Shown piece after piece: positions 45,804-55,725 of a DNA stretch of 64,000 nt; position 1 is the first letter of the stretch, and every line of letters begins with the position of its first letter. This DNA comes from Turnera subulata (taxonomy: Eukaryota > Streptophyta > Magnoliopsida > Malpighiales > Passifloraceae): positions 22,320 through 86,319 of the forward strand of contig JAKUCV010004248.1 in the NCBI GenBank assembly GCA_028386065.3. Reading direction: 5' to 3'. A program made the position numbers and the translations under genes. The notes beneath the pieces are model-generated. The model did no database searches. It was not told where the DNA came from and worked only from the letters and a program-made list of their open reading frames with translations.

Positions 45804-46925
45804 TGTATGTTAATCAATGATCAAACCACCGCTTCAGATTCACCAAGTTTGTCTCGGTTAATGGACTGGAAATCAATGATACATATCTGCTTGTATAGGT
45901 CTAGTAGTGGATTAGTCTTTGGTTGATATGAGAGAGTTGGTGATACGTGGTGGAATTTGAGGAGGGTGTTATGTGCCTTTTGGGTTGCATATTGGGATCA
46001 GAATATAGTAGTATTGTCTATTTTTGGAATGTTTTGCAGAGTTTGAGGTAAGCAGATGCATGAAATCTTCCAACGGAACACGAGATACGAGGAGGGTTTT
46101 TGCAGTTTTCGTAGGATGCGTGCGTGACACTTGTCTAGATGGAATTTTGGGATTTTAAGGGTATCAATTAACGGGAAGGCTACAAATTACATTCGGATAA
46201 CTTTGTAGTAAATAAGGAGTTGAATATCCTGCATCTCAGATTTCATTTCCATATATTTATGTACCTCTCTGGAGGGTTAACTTAAATACTGAGTGTCACC
46301 GTATCTGATTCTGAATTAATCAACTGTGGTGAATCAGATTCTAGGAGGAAAAACAAAAACAAAAAAAAAAAAGGAAAAAAGAAGTCCTGATGGACTCTGT
46401 GGGCCGGTTAAAGATGTTGCGGGCTGTGAAATATGAGATTTCGAAAATAAGATAGAGCCCAACTTGCATGGGCCATGGATACAAAGACCAAATCCGAGTC
46501 CTGAGAGAAAAGTGATGACAGGTTTAATGGGTCAATTTTAGAGAACAGTAGTCCATAGATTATGTGAACTGTGAAGAACGTGAGAGTGTGTGTGTGTCTA
46601 ATCTATTGTCACCAACTGTTATTTGGTGGTGTCACGGGGCTCACAGTCAGTTCTTTGGTTCCACAAGTGGAATCATCATCCCACTGCTTTGTCACGTGAA
46701 CACCACGGGCCCTTTATTTGTGTTTTTACACAATTTCCCAGTAAGACTAAAAAACAGGCCATATACTTTGTAAGGGAATGAGCTAACGTACATTCCACGT
46801 AACAACAATTTGGGCCCCCCCATCGTACAACAAGAATGGGACATTTTTTTCCTGTTTACATTTTTGATTGGTCGTTTTTTGGGGGGAAAATATAATTAAT
46901 CATGGATGAAAATTTCTACTTATTA
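45804..46925. other. Intergenic region upstream of acidic-protein copy B
   Basis: Probable promoter of copy B, then unremarkable AT-rich DNA with a poly-A stretch near 46350-46375. No supported ORF. Confidence 0.45.
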
Positions 46926-47216
46926 CTCCCTCCGTTTTTATTTATAGGGCGTTTTAGACTTATGCACGCCCCTCAAGAAATGCATACATCAACTAAATTT
47001 ACTTGATTTATTGACCATTTTAACCTTAACATTATAAAAAAATTTTGGTCCACCACCAAAATAAATTCAAACCAATAACACTTTATTTTCTTTCTCAGGC
47101 CCCACTAACTTCCATTATTCTTATTCTTTCCTTTTAGAAATCAACTACTTCTATTTTATGTGGAATTTTTTTAATTGAATGGATATTTAGTCTTTTTAAT
47201 TGATTCTCTAATAAAA
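46926..47216. mobile_element. Partial mariner/Stowaway-like end
   Basis: Begins after TA with CTCCCTCCGTTTTTATTTAT, the terminal sequence of plant mariner/Stowaway elements. No matching inverted right end is seen before the next element starts at 47219, so only one end is supported. It could be a truncated element or one broken by the neighbour. Confidence 0.45.
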
Positions 47217-47632
47217 TACTCCCTCTGTTTTTTTTCTTAAGACGTTTTAGGAGTTTTTGTTTGTTTCCATTTGTAAGTCGTTTCGATACTTTCAAGCACT
47301 GTTTAAATATTTTTTATCAATTGTTTTTTCCGATAAATATGAACATGAAAAATTACATAAAATGTTTAAGTCTATAAGGACTTCTTCCCCTGCAACGAAG
47401 CCATTTCAATACTAAGTGTTACTATAATGAATCAGAAACAAATAAAAGATAAGAGACTTGTATTTACGAAAAGAGATAGCACAATTGTACCAGCTGTCGC
47501 AGAACATACACATATGAGGTAAATGATGCCATAAATAAGCGAAAATATAAATATTATTAATATTGCTAATATTGGAAATACAAAGAGAAATATTACATGG
47601 ATTTTTGATATTTTATAAAAATAAAAATACAT

Positions 47633-48316
47633 TTAACGGTTTGGAACGACATTGACACGGAAACTGTTTGGGTCGCTGTTGATGTTGACCGTGACTCTGT
47701 CGCTCCAAGAGAACCACATGCCGCCTCTGTCTCTCTGGCCAGGAATCTCGAACCGGTTAGCTTGAGGGAATCGGAGTGGAATCAGACCGTGATCGTCTCG
47801 TGGTTGCCACTGCGTCTCCGTCAGAAGAACCATGTTGGGCTTGTACTGGTTCTTCAAGTCCCTCAAAGTACGCGAGAATTCTTGTGCACGCCTTGCCACT
47901 CCTCTGCAGTTCCACACAAGTAGCCGTACCTTTGGCCAGGTTGGAGGTAGCCGAGTCATTCTGGGCATGCTTTGAGCCGTCATCGAGAGCTGGTAGTAGG
48001 CACCTTGCTCTACAGTTTGGCAAGTGGACTCCAGGTTGAACTCTTGTAGCCTTTCCGAGATGAAGAACATCACGGAGTTTGCCGATCCGTAGTAGGAGGT
48101 CCTCAGTGTTCCGTGGTCCTCCAGGAAGAACACCTCTTCCATTGGAGTGACGAAGAACCGCGATGAGTAGAGCTCGTCGACGAAGACCAGTCGGGGCATC
48201 CTGCTGAGCTCGTTCGGTAGCTCTTCAGCACGTTCGTTGACCATGCTGTACGCCAGACGGTTCCTCCTGCCAAGGTTGGCACCTTCGACGAAGAAGACTG
48301 ATGAGGGAGCAGGCAT
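47633..48316 (-). CDS. Chimeric ORF: unknown N-terminal region plus LINE endonuclease segment
   Basis: Uninterrupted 227-aa ORF from the ATG at 48316 (MPAPSSVFFVEG). Residues ~129-225 match the first half of the AP-type endonuclease of plant LINE retrotransposons: RLLVWNCRG with the metal-coordinating Asn136, PNMVLLTETQ with catalytic Glu167, then GGMWFSWSDRV. The second half with the His/Asp catalytic residues and the reverse transcriptase are missing, so no nuclease activity is expected. Residues 1-128 (RLAYSMVNERAEELPNE, RLVFVDELYSSRFFV, VFFLEDHGTLRTSYYGSANS) match nothing I know. Base composition is clearly more GC-rich than the flanks. A TATAAA lies about 140 bp upstream. The clean frame across the fusion suggests recent origin or constraint. 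Confidence 0.6.
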   Translation of the reverse strand: MPAPSSVFFVEGANLGRRNRLAYSMVNERAEELPNELSRMPRLVFVDELYSSRFFVTPMEEVFFLEDHGTLRTSYYGSANSVMFFISERLQEFNLESTCQTVEQGAYYQLSMTAQSMPRMTRLPPTWPKVRLLVWNCRGVARRAQEFSRTLRDLKNQYKPNMVLLTETQWQPRDDHGLIPLRFPQANRFEIPGQRDRGGMWFSWSDRVTVNINSDPNSFRVNVVPNR

Positions 48317-48439
48317 GTTGTTTCGGACACGTTGGTGTTTTAGTTTTCAGAGTTTTGTGGTTTGGTTGCCTGAGCGTTTGTGTTTTGTTTTCTTTCTGAG
48401 CGTTTTGTTGCCTTTAAAATGCTTTCGATAATTTACACA

Positions 48440-49250
48440 TCACCGCTCCTTCCTTTATACTCTTATGGGGAGCGTGATTACCGTTGAGGCTAGACTCTCT
48501 TTCTATGGTAAAGCAGACCTCCCTCGATCTTCTAGGATTTGCTTTTAGAAAATTTTGCCATAGAATGAATTATTGCTTCGGTGATAGGAAGAGTTGAATT
48601 CTTTTCACAAAACTCCAAACCGTTTACGATCTTCAAGATCTTACTTTTTTGAAAATTTTGCCACTGATTGAATTATTGCTTAATCACCGCTCCGTTTCTT
48701 TTATACTCTTATGGGGAGCGTGTTTACTGTTTTCGATTTTCAAGATCTTGCTTTTTTGGAAAATTTTCTGTTGCTTTCATTTATTGCCTTGTTACTTTAC
48801 ACGTTTTTCGGGCTGCGATGCCAGAGTTTTTCAGCCTTTTTCCATCTCATGATTTTCTTTCGCTCTGGCTACCTTGTCCTTTCTTTTTATGGTCTTACTA
48901 TAATTTCTTGCATCTTTTATCACATGCATCCGTGATCGTTGAGGCTAGACGGATGGGACCACACCTCGAGTAGAGCGCATGTGCGACAAGCTTACAGCTG
49001 TTCGGACATCGTAGAGAGATACGAGCCTTAACGGATGTCTCTTTCACGAGGGAAACCGACGTCACCGTTAGTTGCACGGTAAAGCAGACCTCTCTCCACA
49101 AGATTTTTTTCATTACGATCTTCTTTTTGAAAATTTTGCCATAGAATGAATTATTGCTTCATCACTTTATATGTTTTTCGGTTATAGGAAAAATAGTTGT
49201 CTTTTCACAACACTCCAAGCCGTTTACGCTGCTCAATGTTTTGCTTATTA
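48440..49250. repeat. Repeated promoter-like modules between the divergent ORFs
   Basis: ATCACCGCTCC ... TTTATACTCTTATGGGGAGCGTG occurs at about 48440-48476 and 48683-48722. A second module (GTTGAGGCTAGAC, GGTAAAGCAGACCTC, GAAAATTTTGCCATAGAATG, TCTTTTCACAA, CTCCAA(A/G)CCGTTTAC) occurs at about 48483-48630 and 48938-49230, and part of it again at 48635-48690. So the ~1-kb spacer is built from two to three diverged direct copies of one sequence. Confidence 0.8.
48454..48459 (-). promoter_or_regulatory. Candidate TATA box for the minus-strand chimeric ORF
   Basis: TATAAA on the minus strand about 140 bp upstream of the ATG at 48316, with a repeated copy at 48700-48705. Position is plausible for a transcript with a ~100-base leader. 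Confidence 0.4.
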
Positions 49251-49283
49251 AATTGGAGTAATGTATGCACATTTGTTGCTTCT

Positions 49284-49289
49284 TATAAA
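49284..49289 (+). promoter_or_regulatory. Candidate TATA box for the coiled-coil ORF
   Basis: TATAAA about 105 bp upstream of the ATG at 49392, followed by a C/A-rich leader (about 49315-49391) typical of plant 5' UTRs. Confidence 0.45.
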
Positions 49290-49391
49290 CCCGTTACCCA
49301 CTCCCTTAAAAAGTCACATAACCACACTAGCCACACATAAACACTAGGAACATACAACCAAGCATTCTCAGCATATTTCACATTGCAAGTT

Positions 49392-49679
49392 ATGGCTGGC
49401 GACATGGAAGCAACCATTCATGGCCTGTGTGAGAATATTAGGATTGAGGCCGAGCACGGAAAGGCCATGGAAGCGATGTGTCGGCAACTTGTGGAACAAA
49501 ATGTGCGGCTGGTTGAGATGATTCGGAACCGAGACCGGCTGCTAGATCGGTGGGAGGAGGCCTATCAGAGGCTCCGTGACAGCTGGGTTACAGCGGCCAC
49601 TGAGAGCAATGATCTGGCCCGAGAGAACAACCGCCTGAAGCAGGAGCTGAAGCTGAAGAAGCCTAGAAGGGCTAATTAG
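49392..49679 (+). CDS. Small coiled-coil protein, 95 aa, unrecognised
   Basis: ATG at 49392 (MAGDMEATIHGLCENIRI). Almost the whole protein is heptad-like and charged: EAMCRQLVEQNVRLVEMI, RDRLLDRWEEAYQRLRDSW, then ENNRLKQELKLKKPRRAN with a basic tail. Leu/Met/Ile recur at a and d positions, so a dimeric coiled coil is likely. GC content is well above the flanks, as in the chimeric ORF on the other side of the spacer. A TATA box and C/A-rich leader precede it. I know no family for it. It may be a protein of the element, a captured host fragment, or a remnant of a virus-like sequence; nothing visible decides. Confidence 0.55.
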   Translation: MAGDMEATIHGLCENIRIEAEHGKAMEAMCRQLVEQNVRLVEMIRNRDRLLDRWEEAYQRLRDSWVTAATESNDLARENNRLKQELKLKKPRRAN

Positions 49680-50774
49680 GATTGTAGTTTAATGTTTCCA
49701 AATTTCCTTTCTCTCTTTTCCTAGTGTTGAATGAAGTGTTTTATAACACAAGTATGTTCTATCTTCTCCTAAAAAACGTCTATACTCTTTTGTGATACAT
49801 AATAGTAATAAATATTGTGTGTTTTTTTGTTTCTACTGGATCCGAAATTCATTAATCATATGAATATGTATGCAATATATATATATATATATCAATTTTA
49901 TAAAATTTACATAAAATTACTTTATAAAATTTACTTTGATAATATAAAATTTACATAAAACTTGTCACCGTTGTGGCAGGCAATAGGAGATACTACCACA
50001 TAACAACCACCACTTTCCTTCACACTTCTCCTCTCCCTCTCTCTTCTCTTTTTTCTTTTTCCTTCTTCTCTTTTCTTTTCTCCTCGCCTCCTGCTCCACC
50101 TTTTTTCTTTCTTTTTTATTCTCTACTTTCTTTTCTTTCTCACGCACATCCACTCACCAATCCACAGCCATCCCCCGGCATCCATGTCCGGCGGTTTGCA
50201 GCCCGGCGGCGGCAGAAGCTTGCAGGGAAGGCAGCAACAGGTGGTGGCGGTGACGGCTCTGGCTTCCGGCGAGGAGCGTTTGCGAGCTGCTGTTGAGGAT
50301 TTCAATGGATCCTGCTCACGAGCCTCCTGCTCCTCTCCACCACTTCATCCCGGCGATCGGCAACCACAGCCATAGGCGGCGCTCGAGACGGCAACCAGGT
50401 TGCGTCCGGTGGTCCTTGAAGAAATCGGTTTTAGTTTATGTTTATCTCTTCTCCTCAACTCACAGACGCATAATGCTCAACAGTGCCTCGAGGGTAAATA
50501 TGGATGCATGGAGTGTAAATATGGGTTTCCTTCAGTGGCCAATCCATATGCATAATGCATCCAAGAGAAGTGCCTGTGGTTCCACTTCCATTTTGTACTT
50601 ATTGGTTGGCCTCTTTCCAATAAAAAGTGCTTGGACAAAAGCATTGCCACCAGCCTTCCCCATAAGGGTAAATAAGGAAAGTTGGGAAAAAATTATTTAA
50701 AAACTATCAAAACGTCTTATAATTGGAAACAAGCCAAAACCTCCTAAACGTCTTATAAAAAAGAACGGAGGGAG
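49680..50774. other. 3' part of the mariner-type element
   Basis: Contains an (AT)n microsatellite (about 49877-49891), a plus-strand pyrimidine tract (50020-50150), a GC-rich patch with short Gly/Ala/Arg-rich open frames (50180-50400) that look compositional, and the right inverted end (about 50702-50774). No supported gene. Confidence 0.5.
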
Positions 50775-51558
50775 TAGGTTTTAGTGTTACCAATTAATAT
50801 AATCATATCTAGTTCAGATTTCCATTTGGTATCCGAAGTGTTGTCCAACTAATCCGGATTTGACCCGGGTTGCACAGGAGTCTCCTAATGTGAATTTTTT
50901 TCCATGCACGAAGACTCAATCAAACCGAAATTGAATCGGTTTTTCACTTGGACCAACCCACGTATCGATTCATATATATTTGATCAAAGAGAAATACAAT
51001 AAAAAATCATACTAGAAGGAAGAGAGCAAGAAGGTGTGAATCGTGTGATGTAAACGTAGTAACAAAAATTAATGCGCGAGCTCACGTGAAGAAGAATGGT
51101 CTCTGCTTACACGGAATCCTTCACTCCACTTCCCGCAAAAAAAGAGAGTAAAATAATAATAAAAGAAAAAAAGGAAAAACACACCAAGAACATACCTCAG
51201 AGGTAAAAAAAAAAAAAAAAGACAACCTTTTTTGTTTATTCGGGAAATAATAAAACACAAGGCCGCTGGCAACAGAACCCCGAGTCGTAGGTGGTGGTAG
51301 CTAAAAGCCACAGTGGCTTTGTGTTGTGCTCACCGGAGAATAGAAGAATAAGCAGACAACACCCCCTTTCTCTGTAATAATTCTGTCTCAAACTCCTCAA
51401 GGTGTTTTCTTTTGAATCTCCCCTGTTTCTTCTTCTTCTTCTTCTTCTTCATTTCTCGGCGCCCTCATATTTTGCAATCTGTAGTCTTCCAATTGAATTG
51501 TGTGTTTAATGTTGTTTGAATCTGAATTTCGGGTGGTTTGGCTTTTAGAGTCCTCATT
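50775..51558. promoter_or_regulatory. Promoter and 5' UTR region of the BIM2-like gene
   Basis: AT-rich upstream DNA with A-runs (51170-51225), then a pyrimidine-rich stretch with a (TTC)n repeat at about 51430-51450 likely to be in the 5' UTR. No distinct TATA box or G-box is recognised. Confidence 0.4.
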
Positions 51559-54500
51559 ATGAGAGGAAAAGCACATCCAAACCATCTTGAAGAGGAAGAG
51601 TACGAGGAGGAAGACTTCAGTTCCAGGAGAGATGGACCCTCCTCCTCCAGTGTTACACCTAACCACCACCTCAACAACAACAACAACAGTAGTTCCAACT
51701 CTAACAAAGGTTTTTTCTTTTATTGTCTTTTTGTCCTGTTCTTAGATCCAGTCTTGTGTTTCTTTGCTTTTTAGTTTTTAATAAAGAGCCATCAAGTCCT
51801 CTTGTTCCTTCTTAAAATAGTGTCCCTTTTTTTGCGGGCAAATAGGCACTGAGATTTTAGAATCTGTTTGTTGTTCAATTGTCAGGTTTGGAGCTTTTAT
51901 GTTACCCGAGTGTTGAAAAATGGTGTGTTTTCAAATGGGGTGTTTTGCTTGGAATTTGACTGCTGAGATCTTTTTCATTTTTTTTTTTGGTGTGGGATTT
52001 GGATGCGGAGGCAGATGGGAAGAATAACGACAAGGCTAGTGCAATAAGATCGAAACATTCGGTTACTGAGCAGCGGAGGAGGAGCAAGATCAATGAGAGG
52101 TTTGTTAATTTGTCTAAAAATTATGCTAATTCTTAGGGTGCCAACCAGCTGCATTTTGCTAGATGTTGCAATTCGTTTTATGTGATGGACGATTTGTTTT
52201 TCCTCAGAGTTTCATATCCTCTTAGCTGCTGTTTGTTTATGTATGCATTTGTCGTGCTGTTGAAGTAGTGAGTTCTGGATTGCATAGGCTGATATCTGAG
52301 GGAAGGGAGAAATGAGTATGGAGTCAGCAAGGATTCCATTACAATATCTCATTTATTCAATTTCGATGGATTTCTTTGTTTTAGATATTTAGTCACGTCA
52401 CCTATTCAAGGAAAACAATGTGAACTAGAAGTCTACACTGGACTGGCTTATGTTACTGGATACTTCTGTGCCATTTGTTGAGGCATTATTTGATGCAAAT
52501 GCTTTTGACTAACCATTGTATACAGTGACTGCTGTATTTAGTCTTAATGTACCAAGTAATTCAAGACAGTGCTTGATGGGTACTGGATCTTTCTGATTGT
52601 CAGCCATCCAATTTCTGCTCGTTACTTTTCTGCAATTGTGACATTTGTACAGAATACAAGGTCTTAACAGGCTTTTGACAAATAGATGATTTTCCTATCC
52701 ATCAATTCTATTTGAGTGAAACATTAATCTGATGCTCTACGGTGAATGGATTCCAAAAATCCCCATTATACCACTCTAAAGGAGTAAAATTCCTAACCTC
52801 CTCTACGTTGCACTAACTTCCATATGATTGTATCTGTTGAAAGTTTAATGCCCACTGCTCTAAAAGATATATATCTTTGTATGTGTAAAGGTTTGTATTT
52901 CATACTTATATATGCGCATGTGCACACACTCATTTAGCATGCTAAGAAGTGTTTAGTTGAACATACATATTTTGTTGTAATTTTAAGAATTAGTGATTGC
53001 TTCACCTTAAAATCCAGGATTTTTTTGTATAACTCGATGAACCATAATCTATTCTTTTCAGATTTCAGATACTAAGAGATCTTATACCTCATAGTGATCA
53101 AAAGAGAGATACAGCATCCTTTCTGTTAGAGGTATACCATAGACAATGGGAAATTTGAAATTTATATTGATCTACATGCTCCGAGTTTCTTGACTGAATA
53201 TCAACATGCTTGTGCAGGTGATTGAGTATGTGCAGTATTTACAGGAAAAAGTGCAAAAGTTTGAGGGGCCATACCAGGGTTGGAGTTCCGAGCCCACAAA
53301 GTTGATGCCATGGGTAAAATTCTAGAATTCTACCTTACATACTGTCTGCTCATGATTGCACTATTTTTTTTAATAGGTTGAACTCTACCCATTTGCTCAT
53401 GTTGTGCATGTGCACTTGTGGTAGTTTGCTATTATCTGAAAGTGGGATTATGATCAAAATTTTGGGAATTTTAGAAGTACCTTTCTCTTTCTGTTATACA
53501 AGGCTTCACAGTTAAATGAAAGAGTCCAATCTTAATGTCTAATCAGCAACTCAACTTAATGTTCAATCTTGTTTCCCCTTTGTGGTCCTGGGATTTTGAC
53601 CATTTCTCTAAATGTCTAAAGCTCCAAAGGAACTAGGTACTTTTATTTTTGATCAAAATCCTGTGGTTGATGGACTAACTGTCATCAAATTGATAAAAAA
53701 GCGAAATGATTATTATATGAGTAAAGTTTTTGGGTGAAATTAAGTTTTTTTTTTTTAAAAAAGGGACTTTGTGCTTATTTTGCCCCATATTTATCCTCCT
53801 TTCTTCAGGCCTCTGGTTTTGGACTTTCTAATTCTGATTATGAATATTAGTGTTCAGGATCTTGTTCATCTTTTGTAGCCCTAAGTCCTTTCTCCCTAAT
53901 TTTCTTTTCTTAATTATTGAGTGATCATATCGTCATAGGCTAAGGCTGTTGTTTCTGGATTTATAATGCCCTTTACTTTCGGCTTTACGCTGCTTGCTTT
54001 GAGGAGTGACATGTGTCCTGGGTGGGGATTTTGGATTCATCGTAGCTGTTGGGATGCATTTGAATGTGGTGTTTGTTTCCCTCTAGAAATTGCTGGTCTG
54101 ATCCATGATTCTCCTCCCTCAAACAGAGGAATAGTCACTGGCGCGTTCAGAATTTTGTTGGCCAACCACAAGCTGTAAAAAATGGTTCTGGTCCAGGATC
54201 TACATTTTCTGGGAAATTTGATGAGAACAACATCCCTATCTCCCCAACCACATTTGCAAGCACCCAGAATCCAGTAGAATCTGACCCTAGCAGGGATATA
54301 TCATGCAAAGGTATGGAACAACAATCTGAGCTAGCAAACAAGGTTCTTCCTTTTCCCACACACCTGCAGACAAGCGCAACCACTGCTGTTCGAAGTGAAG
54401 GTGCTGTTCTGCATCCTCTAAACCGACCATTCTCTGACACACAAACAGCAGATTTTCCCCTCACTGGTGATACCCTGAACCAGCATGGGGAGTTAACAAT

Positions 54501-55173
54501 TGAATCTGGAACTATCAGTATCTCCAGTGTCTATTCTCAAGGGTATGTGTTATGTTCTATGAGGTGTTCTTAATTTACAGAACAGCCATTATGCATTCAT
54601 TGTCCCGCTTTTGAATCCCAATCTTTGCTCTACTTCATCTGTTAGGCATGTTATAGTCACAAATGTTTTTCAAGTTTTTGTTATATCTTCAAGATCTAGA
54701 AGTTTGCCTCTTATAAACTGGTTAATGCTTTCTAGATTGTATGGCAAATTATGTACTGATGACAACTATGGATCTGGAAAATCAGGTTGCTGAACAATTT
54801 GACTCAAGCACTGGAGAGTGCCGGTGTAGATTTATCACAAGCCAACATCTCAGTGCAGATTGACCTCGGAAAGCGAGCAAACAGAAGCCTCATATCAGGA
54901 ATATGTGCTACCAAGGTATATAATATTAACATAGCTAATTTGTAATATGTCTTGTCAAGGTGCTGTTGTGAAGCTTACAATCAGTTAATATAAGCAAATT
55001 TTTTTACTATGAATCGCATTGTTATTGCTTTTTATGTAAGCCAGTTCTATTTGTCTTGCATTAATTTTCAGGATCCTCAGAATCTCCATTGCAGTAATCA
55101 ATCATTATCACATCTTAAGGGTGAAAGTGGTGGAGGGGACACAGATCAAGCCCAGAAGCGGCTAAAGACATAG
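51559..55173 (+). CDS. BIM2: BIM2-like bHLH transcription factor, seven exons
   Basis: Exons: 51559-51709, 52015-52099, 53062-53131, 53218-53313, 54127-54542, 54786-54915, 55072-55173; all introns are GT-AG and the frame gives 349 aa. N terminus: acidic [20 protein letters not shown] followed by Asn/Ser runs. bHLH at ~63-118: [19 protein letters not shown] with His65, Glu69 and Arg73, the set that reads E-box/G-box DNA, then [20 protein letters not shown]. Conserved BIM blocks follow: [29 protein letters not shown] and [16 protein letters not shown]. The C terminus, QAQKRLKT, resembles the BIM2 end. Arabidopsis BIM proteins partner BES1 in brassinosteroid-regulated transcription, so a nuclear DNA-binding role is expected. 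No start alternative looks better. Confidence 0.93.
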
Positions 55174-55725
55174 AACTAGTTCAGCTCAAAATCTTCATTT
55201 TCACTTGGGTTTCCTTTCATCCTCAGTGTCCTGTTCCCTTGAGCTTTCGTGTTTGGTACTGTACATGCTGCCTTCCAGTTTCCCAGATTTTTACCTTCTC
55301 AGAGTCATGTTAGCTTCAAACTCGGTGGAATTTCTTTTTAGATTCTGTTCAGGGCTCGGGAGAAATCATTCCCTGTATCATGTTTGTACGGTACATATAT
55401 TGATTTAGTATGTAAAATGATGAAATTAGCTCTTTTAGCGGCTCCTCCTTAATAGGCAACTTATTCATCTCGAGTTCTCTGAGGCAAATTTTTGAACTTA
55501 ATTTGTAACCTTGTACCTAAGTTTTACTGACAATATCATATATCTTACACGCAGTATATATAGAAGATTAATAATAGGTCATAACATGAAACTAAACATA
55601 TATCAAATTCTGCATGAGGGTATTTCTGCTACTCCTACGAACTGCACAACAAAGAGTTTTTAAGTTTTTATGTAAGGTTTATGCAACAATTTCTTTTCCT
55701 TACATTTTGTAGAAAAAAACACTTC
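55174..55725. other. Convergent 3' region between BIM2-like and O-fucosyltransferase genes
   Basis: About 550 bp shared by the 3' ends of two genes that converge on it. It should contain both 3' UTRs. No ORF of interest. Confidence 0.5.

Larger units (their letters stand above)
47219..50774. mobile_element. 3.56-kb mariner-type inverted-repeat element carrying two divergent ORFs
   Basis: The left end starts CTCCCTCTGTTTTTTTTCTT; the right end, reverse-complemented, starts CTCCCTCCGTTCTTTTTTAT. Both continue with AAGACGTTT(T)AGGAG, TTGTTTCCA and a second TAAG(A/T)CGTTT(C/T)GATA, giving inverted repeats of about 70 bp. It is flanked by TA on both sides, the mariner target duplication. No transposase is seen. 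The interior holds a minus-strand ORF (47633-48316), a repeated promoter-like region, a plus-strand ORF (49392-49679), a pyrimidine tract (50020-50150) and a GC-rich patch (50180-50400). Confidence 0.75.

Noticed and set aside
49973..50700. Open frames of 60-135 codons after the coiled-coil ORF
   Set aside because: They are compositional products of a pyrimidine tract and a GC-rich patch, without domains.
47219..50774. The two-ORF element as an integrated geminivirus-type genome
   Set aside because: No Rep or coat protein coding and no origin nonanucleotide in the spacer; the TA-flanked inverted ends explain the borders as a transposon.
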